Below are positions 21,446 through 33,329 of a DNA stretch of 64,000 nucleotides, piece after piece. The DNA comes from Avena insularis (lineage: Eukaryota; Streptophyta; Magnoliopsida; Poales; Poaceae). The position numbers and the translations under genes were made by a program. Each line of letters starts with the position of its first letter. Position 1 is the stretch's first letter. The stretch is taken from positions 330,932,305 through 330,996,304 of the forward strand of contig CM042689.1 in NCBI GenBank assembly GCA_023614405.1, read 5' to 3'. A model generated the notes under the pieces. The model saw only the letters and a list, made by a program, of their open reading frames with translations. It did no database searches and was not told where the DNA came from.

Positions 21446-24400
21446 ATGGCCAGCAGCAGCTCCTCCCTGTCGATGGCGGCGTCGAGCGAAACTACGGCGA
21501 AGCCGGCGAGCTCCATCGTCGTTCCCCCAGAGGGCTTGGTCATCCCCGCGTCGGCGGTGATTGAAACCACCGGCGGTGACCATAATCTGGTGGCGCTAGA
21601 GACTCTGGAAGAAGAGCCAGACTCGCACAAGGGCGACTGACGAGGCTCGGATATCACCGGCCGCGACATCCAAGAGATGGTCGCCGAAGGCTACTTCCCC
21701 ACGACGGAGGGGCTCGCCTGGCGGGCGGCGCCGGCCGACGAGGTGACACCTTCTCCCCAAGCCGGAGAAAAGGTGTACCTCAAGGCTCAGCTGGTACGCG
21801 ACGTTTCCCTGCCCATCTCCCACTTCTTTTTGTCCGTCTTGAACCACTTCAAGGTTCAACCCCATAACCTCTCCCCCAATAGTATCTTAGTGCTTAGCAA
21901 CTTCGCGGCACTTTGTGAGGGTTACCTAGGGAATAAGCCTAGGTTAGATTTGTTCGTGTACTTCTTCACCGTCAAACGTGAAACCGGACATAGTAGGGAG
22001 GAGATTAGGAACTGCGGCACCATAAGCTTCAAGATCCGACCTGGCCCGCGGTTCCCCGACATCGTCGGCCACGAGTCGTGCAAAAACTGGCAGCGGACGT
22101 ACTTCTATGGCCCCGACATTCCTTTGGCGGGCCGAGAAGTGACGTACCCGGACTTCGTGGATGGAGCCACCGCTGAAGTTTCCACATGGAGATCCCATGC
22201 CTCCCTTCCCTCTGACCTCGACGCTTCTCGCGCAATAAGGCGGATCGAGTGGTTCGTAGAAACGGTTTTGACTGGCTTGGACCTAGCCATGTGCTGGTTC
22301 ATCAGGCGAATCCAGCCTCTGCAGCACCACGCGAAGTTCATGCACGAGTACACCGGTGATCGAAGGGATACCCTCCGGATCTTCGTGGATAACTTCTTGA
22401 GCGACTCCGTCAAGCTCCGTCTGAAAGACATCGTCAAGGTGAAGGACAAGAAGCGCGGCTTCACCATCACCTGCGACATGTACGTAGACGGCAAGTGCCC
22501 AAAGGTAGGTATTTATTTTCCGTGTATGACATTGCTCCAGTTTCTCCGTCTTGCCAGTGCCATCTTATCTAACACGATGATTTCTCACTTAACAGCTTAG
22601 CGATCTAGATGAGGACAACCTGGCTGCCCAAATCTACGATCCGAAGATGAAGGAAGTCACGGTCGTGTCCGACGACGATGTCCTGTTGACGCGAAAGCGG
22701 AAGAGCTCCACCTCTAACGCTGCCGACGGAGGCAAGAAGAAGAAAACGGAGGGTGGAGCCTCAAAAAGAGTACTGCCGCCCTGGAGGCGGAAAAGAGAAA
22801 AGCCACCGGGATTTTTGCCAAAGCGCCCCCCCTAGTGTAAGCCTCTCATTCTCCGACATTGTCTTATTTATCTGTCTTATTCCTGTACTTATGCTTTTTG
22901 CACGTTTCAGGAAGAAAGCCACAACCAGCCTCAAGAAGTCCTCCAAGACTCTTGGGGCTTCTAGAAATATCAAAGATATGCTGCATCGCGACTCCTCCCC
23001 CGCCATCGCCCCTGCTACTCCTGCCGTTAAACCCTCCTCTGCTCCGACAAGCTCTCAAGTCCAGGAGGCACCAGGCCCTTCCGCCATGGAAGTGGATTCT
23101 GGCACCTCTACCGAACTCGCTGTTGTTGGCGAGCAGGCGACGCAGGAGAGCGCTGCTCTTCAAATGGCTGAAGCTCCGGCTAAGGATGCCATCGGTAGCG
23201 GCAAGGCGGTGGTGGGAGCTGGTACCTCTGCTGAAGGCGGCGCCCCTACTCCCCAGAAACACTTCGAGTTCCCGAAGATAGTTTACCCAGCGCTCACGCC
23301 GAGTAACACAACTCTGGTTCCTGGAGGAGTGCCGTCATCTCCGACGTGCGGTCTTGAGGAGCTGCTCCGACAAGCGGATATCTTGCGGGGAAATAGCATT
23401 TCCTTTGGAAAGCTGCTAGCCGAGAGCGCTACAAACCTCAAGATAATTGCACTTGTAAGTTTTTATTTTACCTTCTGCATTTCATATGAGTATCCCACTG
23501 TAGCCCCCGAGGATGTAGACGGAAAATCATAGGTTTTGCATCTATATGCTCTAAGAGTGACTAAGTTAGAAAGAACTCTCACTGTAGCCCCCAAGCATTT
23601 AGATGGAAGAAATTATTCCGACTAGATGCTTTAAGAGTAGAATACACAGTGTTCATAATTTTCAGTGTTGTAGCCCCCAAGCCCCTAGTTGTAACTGAAT
23701 TAGTTCTGACTAGATGCTTAAAGAAAAGCTAAGCATTTTCCGAGCTTAAAACTTTATACTATAGCCCCCAAGCTTCTAATCGAGAACTGAAGTAGCTCCG
23801 ACTACATGCTTTAAAGAAAAGCTAAGCATTTTGCTAAGTTGAAAAACTTTTGCTGTAGCCCCCGAGCGCCTAGATGGAAAGTTTCCGACTAGGTGCTCCA
23901 AGCAGACCAAACAATGATTTAACCTTGTATTTGTTTCCACAGAATGAGAATGCTCCGCGGGGCATGGCCAACGATAAGTACCAGAAGATGCGCGCAGATC
24001 TTGAAGCCGAAAAGGGTAAAACTGCCATCTTGAAGGAACAGATCATCAAAAACAAGAGTCTGTTTTCTTTTTGCGCATTTCCGTCTTACTTTTGTGCCTT
24101 CCTTCTTCGAGTACTCACTTCGTACTTTGTTTTCTCCGACTTGCAGAGCATGTTGCCAAGGCCAAGGATATTGTCGAGCAGTCCAAGCACATCCAGCAGA
24201 TGGACAGCGAGAACAAAATCCTTAAGAAGGAGAGGGAAGAGATGCTGAAGATGCACGAGGATTCCATGAAAGCCCTACAGGATTTCGCCTCCGCGGAGAT
24301 CAATCGTTTGAAGGAGGAGCTTGCGATCCTAAAGGATCAGAAGCAAGCTACTGATGAGCAAAACCTTCACCATAGCGAGGCGTTTAAGCTCCTCTAACAA

Positions 24401-25052
24401 GAGAAGGAATCCTTGGTGGACACCGTCTGGCAGGCTAAGGCTAGCATCTTCAGTAAGTGTCCTCCGCCTTGTATTTCTGTAGTCTCGATACTTAGAGTTT
24501 ATTGAACTCATGCGATCCTTGTCGGGATTTTTAGCGCCCATGGGTTTAACCCGCTCGCCTCCTTCGGACAAAGAATGCATGATTCTTGCCGGTAACTTCA
24601 TCAATACCGCCATCGCCCAAGCCAAGGAGATTGCCAAGCCCCTTTAGATTTATATCAAGGCTTCGGACTCCATGGCAAAGTACTCGGAGATTCTGCACCG
24701 AGCCCCCGAGCGTGTCGCAAGCTGGAAAGCTTCATGCGCACGGGCTGGCGCAAGGATGGCGCTGTCTATGGTGAAGGCACACTATGAAGATACCGACATC
24801 GACACGGTGACCTCTGGTATCCCCGACGTGGATGATGACGGCAAGGAGATCGATCACGAAGCCATTCTGTCATCACTCGCGGGTTATGACACCAGGGTTG
24901 CCGAGTTGGTGGATGTTGACGTCTTCGTGCCCAGGAACTTTATCGACAACGTCAACCAATATTCCTCCGAGTCTCATCACAGCGCTGACATCGAGGGTGA
25001 TTCTCCGGCTGGTGATGATGCGGCCTCCAAGTCTCCTGCGCCCAAAGAATGA
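21446..25052 (+). pseudogene. Spliced antisense gene of the Tat-lineage element (gypsy-type transposon domain)
   Basis: It runs opposite to gag-pol, between integrase and 3' LTR. Inferred exons: 21446-22504, 22596-22836, 22911-23454, 23943-24057, 24147-24452, 24535-25052, most with GT-AG borders. Exon 1 has one in-frame stop near 21640. It then holds the 'putative gypsy type transposon' domain (ISHFFLSVLNHFKVQPHNLS, NSILVLSNFAALCEGYLG, FVYFFTVKRETG). Exon 2 carries a basic KRKSS/KKKK stretch and a 1-bp frameshift near 22765; exon 3 is rich in A, P and S. Exons 4 and 5 form a long coiled coil (SKHIQQMDSENKILKKEREE), with a stop near 24397. The last exon is acidic and ends SKSPAPKE. Antisense genes of this sort are known in Tat elements, with unknown function. 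Confidence 0.75.
23499..23866. repeat. Five purine-tract-like motifs at 84-94 bp spacing
   Basis: tgtagccccc(a/g)ag or its one-base variants occur at 23499, 23583, 23669, 23760 and 23854, each followed by related sequence (c.tagatggaa). They lie in intron 3 of the antisense gene. On the minus strand each reads CTYGGGGGCTA, like the purine tract at 20842. Confidence 0.85.
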
Positions 25053-25657
25053 AAACACTTTGTAATTTCTGTTTCACCTTTGGTGTGTGCGCGGCAAAAA
25101 CTTTATTGATTTAATCTTAAGGCGGAAAACAATGGTTGTCGTATCCTGCTACTTAAGAATTAAGTCCCAGTATGTATATATTTTTAAGCAAGTGCTGGCT
25201 TATCCATTACTCTGGTTTTTATGCTTGACTTTTCGTGAGCGGAAGACTCGTTGTTGGAACCATGCGCTTAGGTGATGATGCCCAATGGCACCGTCAATAA
25301 CCTAAGCACAAAATCGCCGACAATAAGTGCCAAAATTCACTACTCCAGAATCCACATAAAAACAACAAAGAATGTGTAGACCAGAAAACTTAAGTTAACG
25401 CCCATAGGCGGAATTTTCACAAGTGCAATCGCAAGACTTGTGCATAAAGGTTTTATATGATCTAAAAATGAACACTAAAGGAGGTAAAAGACTCAGCAAT
25501 ATGAGTGAACCAAAGAGCTTTATTTCATTGATCATATAAGAGGTACACTATTAGATAAAAAATGCTAAGTGTAGAAGGGATGTAGCTGTGCAATGTTCCA
25601 TGGCCGATCAAGCTCCGGGTAGTCATCATCTGGGTCACGTCGCTTACGCTTATGATC
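25053..25657. other. Spacer between antisense gene and integrase end
   Basis: About 600 bp where the two convergent genes of the Tat element end. No further domain seen. Confidence 0.5.
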
Positions 25658-26542
25658 CTAGTTGGGTCTATCCTTGAGTTCACGATTGTCGACAAGGTAG
25701 TAAGACCCATTGAGCAGCGCCTTGCTTATGATGAACGATCCTTCCCATGGCGGGGATAATTTGTGTGACTTCTTCTGCTTAAGTCGGAGCACTAAATCCC
25801 CTTCTTTGAACGAGCGATGCCGAACGCGGTGACTATGGTAGCTGCGTAGCTTCTGCTGGTAGATGGCGGATCTTTGGGATGCCAAAACGCGCTCCTCCTT
25901 GAGAAGGTCCACATCTAGGCGTCTGGATTCTTCAGCGTCATCTTCGTCGTAGGCGGCAACTCTTGGTGCGTCGTGGAGGATGTCGGAAGGTAAGATGGCT
26001 TCTGCTCCATATACCATGAAGTAAGGGGTGTAGCCAGTGGATCTGTTGGGTGTGGTTCGTAAGCTCCACAGTACAAACGGCAATTCTTCCGCCCAGGCTC
26101 CAGCTGCTCTATGTAGCGGTGCCTCAAGACGTGGCTTGATTCCCTCCAGAATTAATCCATTGGCTCGCTCAACCTGACCATTGGATTGTGGGTGTGCCAC
26201 AGGTGCAAGGTCAAGTCGGATGCTTTTGTCCCAACAATAGGCCTCCACTTCTCCGAGTGACAAGTTGCTTCCGTTGTCGGTGATGATGCTATGTGGGAGA
26301 CCAAATCTCACCACTAGATCCCGGACAAACCTGAGGGCAGTTGCCCCATCAAGCTTTCTAATGGGTTTAGCTTCTATCCATTTGGTGAACTTGTCAACTG
26401 CTACAAGCAGATGCGAAAATCCACACGGTGCCGTCTGTAACGGCCCCACCATGTCTAGCCCCCAGACTGCGAACGGCCAAGTTATTGGTATTGTTCGCAA
26501 TTCTTCAGCAGGAACATATGGTTGTCAGGCATAATACTGGCA
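25658..26542 (-). pseudogene. Integrase of the Tat-lineage element
   Basis: The catalytic triad is visible: first Asp in VWGLDMVGPLQ, second in SIITDNGSNL, Glu in NGQVERANGLILEG. The C-terminal part (RHRSFKEGDLVLRLKQKKSH, PPWEGSFIISKALLNGSYYL) is normal and there is no chromodomain, as expected for Tat. It is in the same frame as the RNase H part upstream but is separated from it by two in-frame stops at about 26525-26542. Confidence 0.85.
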
Positions 26543-28405
26543 TCACGTGCATGTCTCAACCAGCTTGTCAGCGTCCGCCTTCGCGGTCAGCCAGTAGAAT
26601 CCTTGCCGAAAGGCTTTTGCGACCAATGATCGAGGAGCGGCGTGATGCCCGCAATCTCCGAGATGGATTTCACGTAGGATTTCCATACCTTCTAGCTGGG
26701 AAACGCACTTTAGGTATACACCAGTAGTGCTCCTTTTATAGAGTTGCCCATTGATTATGGTATAACCCTTTGCTCGTCGTACTATTTGTCGTCTTTCGAC
26801 CTCTTCGTCGGGCAAAGTTCCGTGTTCGAGATATTCCATGTACGGTTTTGTCCAAGCCGGAGGGATCCTTGTCACCATGTTGACGAAAGAGTCAGCTCTA
26901 TCCGGGTTGTCGATGTCGGCGCCCTTCACGGATGGTGTGCGTAGATGCTCTAGGAAAACTCCTGGCAGAATTTGCTTGCGCCCTGATCCAAGCTTAGACA
27001 GTAGATGAGCCGCGTCGTTTTGCTCCCTATGCACATACTTGACTTCGTAGCCCAAGAAGCTCTTGGCTATCTTGTCCACTTCGTCGCGATATGCCGCCAT
27101 CGTAGGGTTCCGCGTGTTCCAGGTGCCAGCCACCTACTGGGCAACCAAGTCGGAATCTCCACAGCAAACTATGCGCTTGATGCCAATATCCTTGGCTACA
27201 CGTAGTCCGTGAATGAGTGCTTCATACTCCGCCATGTTATTTGTAGCCTCGAAGTGGATTTGCAGAACGTAGTGCAACTTGTCTCCTTTTGGTGACTGTA
27301 GCAGTACACCAGCCCCTGAGCCGTTGAGCAACTTTGATCCGTCAAAGTGCATCACCCAGTACTCTGGTTCTGGTAGCGGAGTAGCATCTGGCATCTCCGT
27401 CCAATCTGCAATAAAATCCGCCAAAGCTTGTGACTTGATAGCGTCGCGTCTCTTGTAGGTGATCTCGAAGGCGGCAAGTTCAATGCCCCACTTCGCGACC
27501 CTTCCTGTAGCATCGCAGTTATTGATAATGTCGGACAGTGGAGTCTTGCTCACTACTGTGATTGGGTGCTCCTGAAAGTAATGCCTCAGCTTCCGAGAAG
27601 CGAGGAATACTCCATAAGCTATCTTTTGGTAGTGCGGGTAACACTGCTTGGACTCCGTCAAGACCTCGCTCACATAGTAAACTGGTCGTTGAACTCCGTG
27701 CTCGTAGCCTGTCTCCTTCCGCTCAACCACGACGACGATGCTAATAACCCGGTTGGTTGCCGCCATGTAAATTAACAGGGGCTCTCCAGGCTCGGGTGCT
27801 GCAAGGATGGGCGCTGAGGACAGAATCTCCTTGAGCTGCTTCAATGCTGTATCTGCTTCGTCTGTCCATGTGAATTTGTCCGCCTTCTTTAGCAACTTGT
27901 ACAGCGGTAAAGCCTTCTCTCCAAGTCGGCTGACGAACTGACTAACTGCTGCAATGCAACCTGTTAGTCGTTGAATGTCCTTTAGGCATGTCAGACGGTT
28001 TATGTTTAAGATGGCCTTGATTTTCTCTGGGTTGACCTCGATTCCGCACTGGGAAACGATGAAGCCCAACAATTTGCCGGCTGGAACCCCGAAGACGCAC
28101 TTCTTAGGGTTGAGCATCATGTTGTATTTCCGGAGATTATCAAAGGTTTCTTTTAAGTCGGAGATTAAGTCATTTGACTTTTTAGACATCACCATGATAT
28201 CGTCCACATAGGCGTGAACATTCCGACCAATTTGGTCGTGAAGGCAACGTTGCATTGTCCGCTGGTAGGTAGCACCTGCGTTTTTCAGCCCAAAGGGCAT
28301 CGTGACATAGCAAAACATGTCGTATGGGGTAGTGAACGAAGTGGCCAATTGGTCCGACTTCCTCATCTTGATCTGGTGGTATCCTGAGTATGCATCGAGA
28401 AAACA
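26543..28405 (-). pseudogene. RT C-terminal half, RNase H, second RNase H and integrase zinc domain
   Basis: Starting at the insertion point, the frame reads FLDAYSGYHQIKM, then the RT active site AYVDDIMVMS, connection, and the usual RNase H (RPVYYVSEVLTESKQCYPHY). Then a second RNase H follows (VMHFDGSKLLNGSGAGVLLQ, NNMAEYEALIHGLRVAKDIG, GDSDLVAQ), archaeal-type by its layout. One in-frame stop occurs at about 27134. After it come VKYVHREQNDAAHLLSK and the H2C2 integrase zinc-binding region (HLGDCGHHAAPRS ... VETCT). The dual RNase H is a Tat-lineage trait. Confidence 0.88.
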
Positions 28406-31400
28406 TGTAACATCCCTAAAATCATGTTTCAAAACTCATGCATATTATCCATGCATCCATGATCATTTAGAGTTCCTTTTCAAAACCATTTCAAAATCAG
28501 GAGCATTTGTTGCTCATTATTTTATGTGACTATGCCCTAACCTTAGTGCTACCTTCTTTTGAGAAAGGTACTTATTGTATTCAGTAATGTTTTGAATTCA
28601 AACTTAAGTGCTTCCAAAAGCTTGAGCAAAGTTTCAAAACAAAGTATGAAATAAAACCAAATTTATGCCTATTTTTATATCTCATAAAGGCTTGGTTTTA
28701 TTTTATTTTTCAAATGACCCAAGTATGTTTGAGTAAACAGAAGTGTTTGACACTTATTTGAGTACAAAGTTCACTGTACAAAAATCCAGAGAAGGTTTGA
28801 AATCAAACTGATTTGAAATAGAGTTTGAAAACCATTCCTGAAAATCAAACAGAAAAAGAAAAGGAGTAAAGAGGAAAAAAAATAAGCAAACAGCCAATCT
28901 GGCCCAACCCAGCCCAACTCGACCCAGCTAGCCCAGCAACTCCTCCCGCGAATCCTTTTTCTTTACTCGCACCCACACCCACAGAGTCGCTGACTGTCTG
29001 GACCCACCCCCTCTTCTTTTCTCTCGCTAACAACCGCGGCCCACACAGTTGTCTTCGTCTCCACCCCCAGCGACAGGTTCATCCCCAAATCACGCCGGGC
29101 GTTTCCTGTTTAATTTGCGGCTTCAATTCCCGTTCAATGCCTGAGTAATTCACGCCCCCGTCCTCACCTACTTAAGCACCATGCCGCCCTCCTCCTTTTT
29201 CCCCAAACCACACCTCACCCGAGCCACCAGGCTGCTCGAATTTCTCTCTGGACACCCTCTGCTCCGACGAGTTCGTCGTCGAATTCTGGTGAGCACCGCG
29301 CTCTCCTCTGCCTATGGTTCATACTGGCTTGTTCTACATCTTCGTGCGCACCTACTAACACTCTTCATTTGCTCGCGCATGATCTGTAGCCTCGGCAGCG
29401 TCAACAACTGAGCTCCACCACCCTCTGCTCGAACTCCGGCGACCGTTTCTCGTAAGTCCCAGCTTCCCCTCTTCCTCTGTTTGATACGCATGAGGTCCCC
29501 AGTGTCCTGCGCATCTAACGGCACCCTTCTCTCGTCTTAGCGTGGCCCGAGCGTCGACTGCCGCCATCAGAGAACACCGCTGAGGACTTCTCCGACGAGC
29601 AATCCGCGACGACTCCGAGAGCCCCTTCGCCAACCGAGCACACGTTGAGCATCTCCTCGTCACAGCGATTCTGGTGAGCATCCTCCCACCTCCCATGACC
29701 TAGTTTGTTGGCTCCATCGCTGATAGAAGCCGCCGCCGCCATGTACATACTTGTTGGTCACCATTAGGGCCATTCGATTTAGATCCAGTGGACGCGATAG
29801 AACATAGCCAAAGGGGTAAGTATAGATCTGAGCCGCGTGTTTTAGTTAGATCCAACGGCTCGGAAGCGTGATCCTGAGCGAAGCGGTACCAGCCAACCAG
29901 GGATTGCCGCGTGGCATGTTCTTTGTTTTAAATTCTGAATTAGATCTATTAGATGTTTGAATTTGTTTAATTCATAACTTTTGAATGCCACGTCCAAATT
30001 TGACAAATTTTATATCAATGGAATCAAGAGAGAAAAACCTTTCCATCTATGCAATGTGTTTAATGTTTTGCCTCTGTTAAAATGGTTGTTTTTACAGAAA
30101 CATGTGTAGGCCTATTTTGTGTATAATAATTATTTGAAAAATGTTTTAATGTTCAAATAAAGTTTATTTAGCTTGTTTTGTACTTGTTTATGATGCAGTA
30201 CCATACACTTGTCTTGTTTGGTGTAGAAAATCATCACATGGCATTATGCATGCATCCATATATTTTTGCTTGAACTTATTTTGTATGTGATTTTGGTGCT
30301 ATTATTTTATGTGTAGATTTTGGTGCAAATAGTGATTGTGATTGTGAGGATTGTAGCTACTCTCCAAAACTACCAAGGCAAGTGGTGCTTCATGATTTTA
30401 TTCCTATGTTTTTCAAATATGCATTAGAAATATTTTGCTAGTCTTGCATGGATATTTTGATCTATATGCTATACTTGGGAAATCCTAGTAGTTGTAGAAT
30501 TGCTAGAAATATTTCTAAGTCTTATCAATGCCATGCTTAGCCTAGATAGTAGCAACCAAGGGTGGTTATATTCATGCTATGAATAAATATTTCTAAGTCT
30601 TTGGACTATGTTTTGCTTAATAAAACAACTAAGTGAATGAAACACCTGGGTGGAATGGAAAGAATGGGTTATTTTGAGTGGTTACACAAGGCCCATTTCT
30701 ATGGTTTACCTTGTGTATCTCACTTGTGGAAAGCCACCCAGGAACAAAGGGATTTGAGAGGCCAAATGTTAAGAAGCTTCTAGTGTAGCCACTTGGAAAT
30801 ATGGGCTCTGCCTGGATCACATAGGTTGCAATAACTTAACCATTTGGACAGTTGGTGGTAGTGGGATGATAGGTTGGAACGCGTCCATTTGGTCTAAGGG
30901 AAGGCTTCTTAAAGGTCCTGTCTTGGTGAAAATCAAGTCTTGTGGGGAAAGTGCACAACCTCTGCAGATGGAAGAATCTAAGTACTTAGCCATGTCCCTG
31001 GTATTGGACAACTTGAGCATCAAGACATGGAAGCTATCAAGAATCTTCTCATCCTAATTTCTAAGTAAAAACTTGTGGTTGAACAAGGGTGAAGGTTCCC
31101 CAATGTCTATTGGTGGTTCCTTGGGAAAGATTTTGACAGAAAAACTTAGTGTTTTCAACTAATAGGCAAAACTTATTTTGAGCAAAGCAAGCCTAAGCTA
31201 CACTTAGCCAAAATGCATATAGTATTTAGTCCACCAATATTCTACTAAGGTATCATTTGCCAATACTATTCCAATGTATTGACCCACTGTGGCTGTAACT
31301 TGTGATGTTGCAGGATATTCTGATGATGATTAGGAGGCATGAGTCTACACTCAACATGCTTGCCTGTGGCACATGAAGATGAAGACTTATTTATCTTATT

Positions 31401-31595
31401 ATATATTTGAACTCTTGTATTAGGCCTGTGGCCATGGAGTTTGTAAAATACTATGTTTGTCTCTGGAATGATATGTAATAATGACCTTTGTTTCTGTGTA
31501 CTTCATCTTAAACTGAGGATGCTAGCATTGATCCAGGGACTAGCATTGCAATCACAGGGATCCTTTCCTTTACAAAGGAGGGATCTTACAAAACA
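28401..31595 (-). mobile_element. 3.2-kb LTR-like insertion in the Tat RT (candidate solo LTR)
   Basis: Element 28406-31590, flanked by aaaca on both sides. Its ends are inverted: tgtaacatccct at the left and agggatcttaca at the right. Removing it restores LLCF-LDAYSGY in RT. It begins TG, ends CA and has a 5-bp duplication, like an LTR, but no internal coding domain or second LTR was found. GC-rich leader-like sequence lies near 29000-29700, with AT-rich sequence on both sides. It could be a solo LTR of a long-LTR element or a non-autonomous element. Orientation is uncertain. Confidence 0.7.
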
Positions 31596-32135
31596 CAAAA
31601 GTTCCGAGCCAGCGGTCGCGTCAATGACTTGGTCAATGCGAGGCAAAGAAAACGGATCTTTGGGACATGCTTTGTTCAAGCCGGTGTAATCAACGCACAT
31701 TCTTAATTCATTGGTTCCCTTTTTGGGGACAAGTACAGGATTTGCCACCCATCGGGTGTGAAGGACTTCTCAGATAAACCCAGCCTTAAGTAACCTAGCT
31801 ATCTCTTTGCCAATGGCGCGTCTCTTCTCATCTCCGAAGCGTCATAGAGGTTGTTTCACTGGTTTACATTTTGGATCTATGTTTAAGCTATGCTCGGCAA
31901 GTTCCCTAGGTACACCTTTCATGTCGGCAGGTTGCCAGGCAAAGATGTCCCTATTCTCACGGAGGAACTCGACGAGCGCGCTTTCCTATTTGGGACCCAG
32001 GTTCGTCCCAATGGCGACGGTCTTGGAGGCATCGCCTACCACAAGTTCCACCGGCTTGGTCTCGATGGCGGCCTTAAACGTAGGAGCGGAGTCGGAGATC
32101 TGCTTCTTCGACGCGGGCATCTCTGAGTCATTGAC
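31596..32135 (-). pseudogene. RT N-terminal half of the Tat-lineage element
   Basis: Conserved RT entry sequence is readable: RENRDIFAWQPADMKGVPRE, ANPVLVPKKGTNELRMCVDY, TGLNKACPKDPFSLPRIDQV. Several in-frame stops occur (about 31985, 31845, 31775). Reading continues at 28405 after the 3.2-kb insertion. Confidence 0.8.
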
Positions 32136-33329
32136 CTAGCTCTGGATCTCCTTGAATTCTTTGCTGTAGAGGACAGCTTCTGCAATGGCTGCTTCCTTGA
32201 TCTTGCAGTCCCTTGCCTTGGTAAAGATTCCGGATACGGTGATGACACCGTTTGGTCCGGGTATCTTGAGTTTGTTGTAGACGAACCATGGCTTGGCCAT
32301 GAACGTGTGGAATATGTCGCGACCGAATATGACGTGGTACATGCTCTTGAAGGGGACCACCTCAAAGGTCATGCGCTCTTGGCGGTAATTATTAACGTCG
32401 CCAAAGGCTACCTGAAGTGTGATGCACCCAAGGAACCGAGCCTCCCGACCAAGAACCACGCCATGGAACACGGTGTTGGTCCATCTTAGGTTTGCCTCCG
32501 TCAAGTTCATCTTTTGCAGTGTATCCAGGTACATGATGTTGATGCTGCTTCCACTGTCCACCATGCACTTGGTGAACTCCACGCCGTCAATCAATGGGTT
32601 GATGACCATGGCGTACTGGTTCTCCGTGGGCACAAGGTCTGGGTGGTCCGTCCTGTCCCAAGTTATTGGAACCTCCAACCAGCACAGGTATTGGGTAACT
32701 GGGGGGAGAGTGGCCATCAGGATCCTCAGAGAGGTCTTCTGTTGTCGGATGGTGGGGGTGCCAAGGAAAGTGTGGTAGACTGGGGCCTTCTTTGCGAAGG
32801 GGTTCCTGCCCTTGTCGTCACTCTTGGCGGTGTGCTTGGGGTCAACGTCCTTGTCCATGTCACTTGAATCCTTGGACTCCTCCTCCTTCTTCTTCCCCTT
32901 TCCCTTGCCTCGCGGTCTGTTCTTCCGACTTTGCTTGTAGCCGGACTCCGGGTCTTCCTTGAGGTCGTTGACGAACTTGCAGTGTCGATTGGTATGGGTG
33001 GCCTTGCCGTTGACATCGAGGTGTACGAGGCATGGCATATCGCGGTACTCCTCGTACATTTGGGGAACGCGGAGCGGCGCCGAGTTGGTTTCACTTCCTC
33101 GTTGCTGCCCGCGGCCTGCTCCCCTTCCTCGGCCACATTGTCCACCTTCTCCTCGTCCTGCAAAAGTCATAGCGACCTTGTCGGTAGATTGCTTTTCTTC
33201 TAGAGCGGTTTTCCGCTTTGTACTGCTGTTCCTCTGAGCTTGGGTTGGAACGGCCGTTGCCAGCAAAGAGCCACGAGCATCATCGTCGGCAGCTGCGAAC
33301 TCACTAGCTAACTGAATCATCTGATTCAA
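32136..33329 (-). CDS. Gag C-terminus and retropepsin of the Tat-lineage element
   Basis: A 397-aa open stretch. The N-terminal part continues gag: GRGEGGQCGRGRGAGRGQQR and a segment with one C-x-H-like motif (HTNRHCKFVNDL). The retropepsin lies near residues 240-370, with active site CMVDSGSSINIMYL and the flap/strand region VVPFKSMYHVIFGRDIFHTF. It is in frame with the upstream gag; only a TAG at about 33333-33335 separates them. The C-terminal stop at 32136 interrupts the reading into RT. Confidence 0.82.
   Translation of the reverse strand: MNQMIQLASEFAAADDDARGSLLATAVPTQAQRNSSTKRKTALEEKQSTDKVAMTFAGRGEGGQCGRGRGAGRGQQRGSETNSAPLRVPQMYEEYRDMPCLVHLDVNGKATHTNRHCKFVNDLKEDPESGYKQSRKNRPRGKGKGKKKEEESKDSSDMDKDVDPKHTAKSDDKGRNPFAKKAPVYHTFLGTPTIRQQKTSLRILMATLPPVTQYLCWLEVPITWDRTDHPDLVPTENQYAMVINPLIDGVEFTKCMVDSGSSINIMYLDTLQKMNLTEANLRWTNTVFHGVVLGREARFLGCITLQVAFGDVNNYRQERMTFEVVPFKSMYHVIFGRDIFHTFMAKPWFVYNKLKIPGPNGVITVSGIFTKARDCKIKEAAIAEAVLYSKEFKEIQS

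Noticed and set aside
22105..22494. 129-aa minus-strand ORF opposite the antisense gene
   Set aside because: Shadow of exon 1 of the plus-strand gene, which has the recognisable domain.
29181..29748. ORFs on both strands inside the 3.2-kb LTR-like insertion
   Set aside because: Low-complexity GC-rich frames with no domain; more likely LTR leader.
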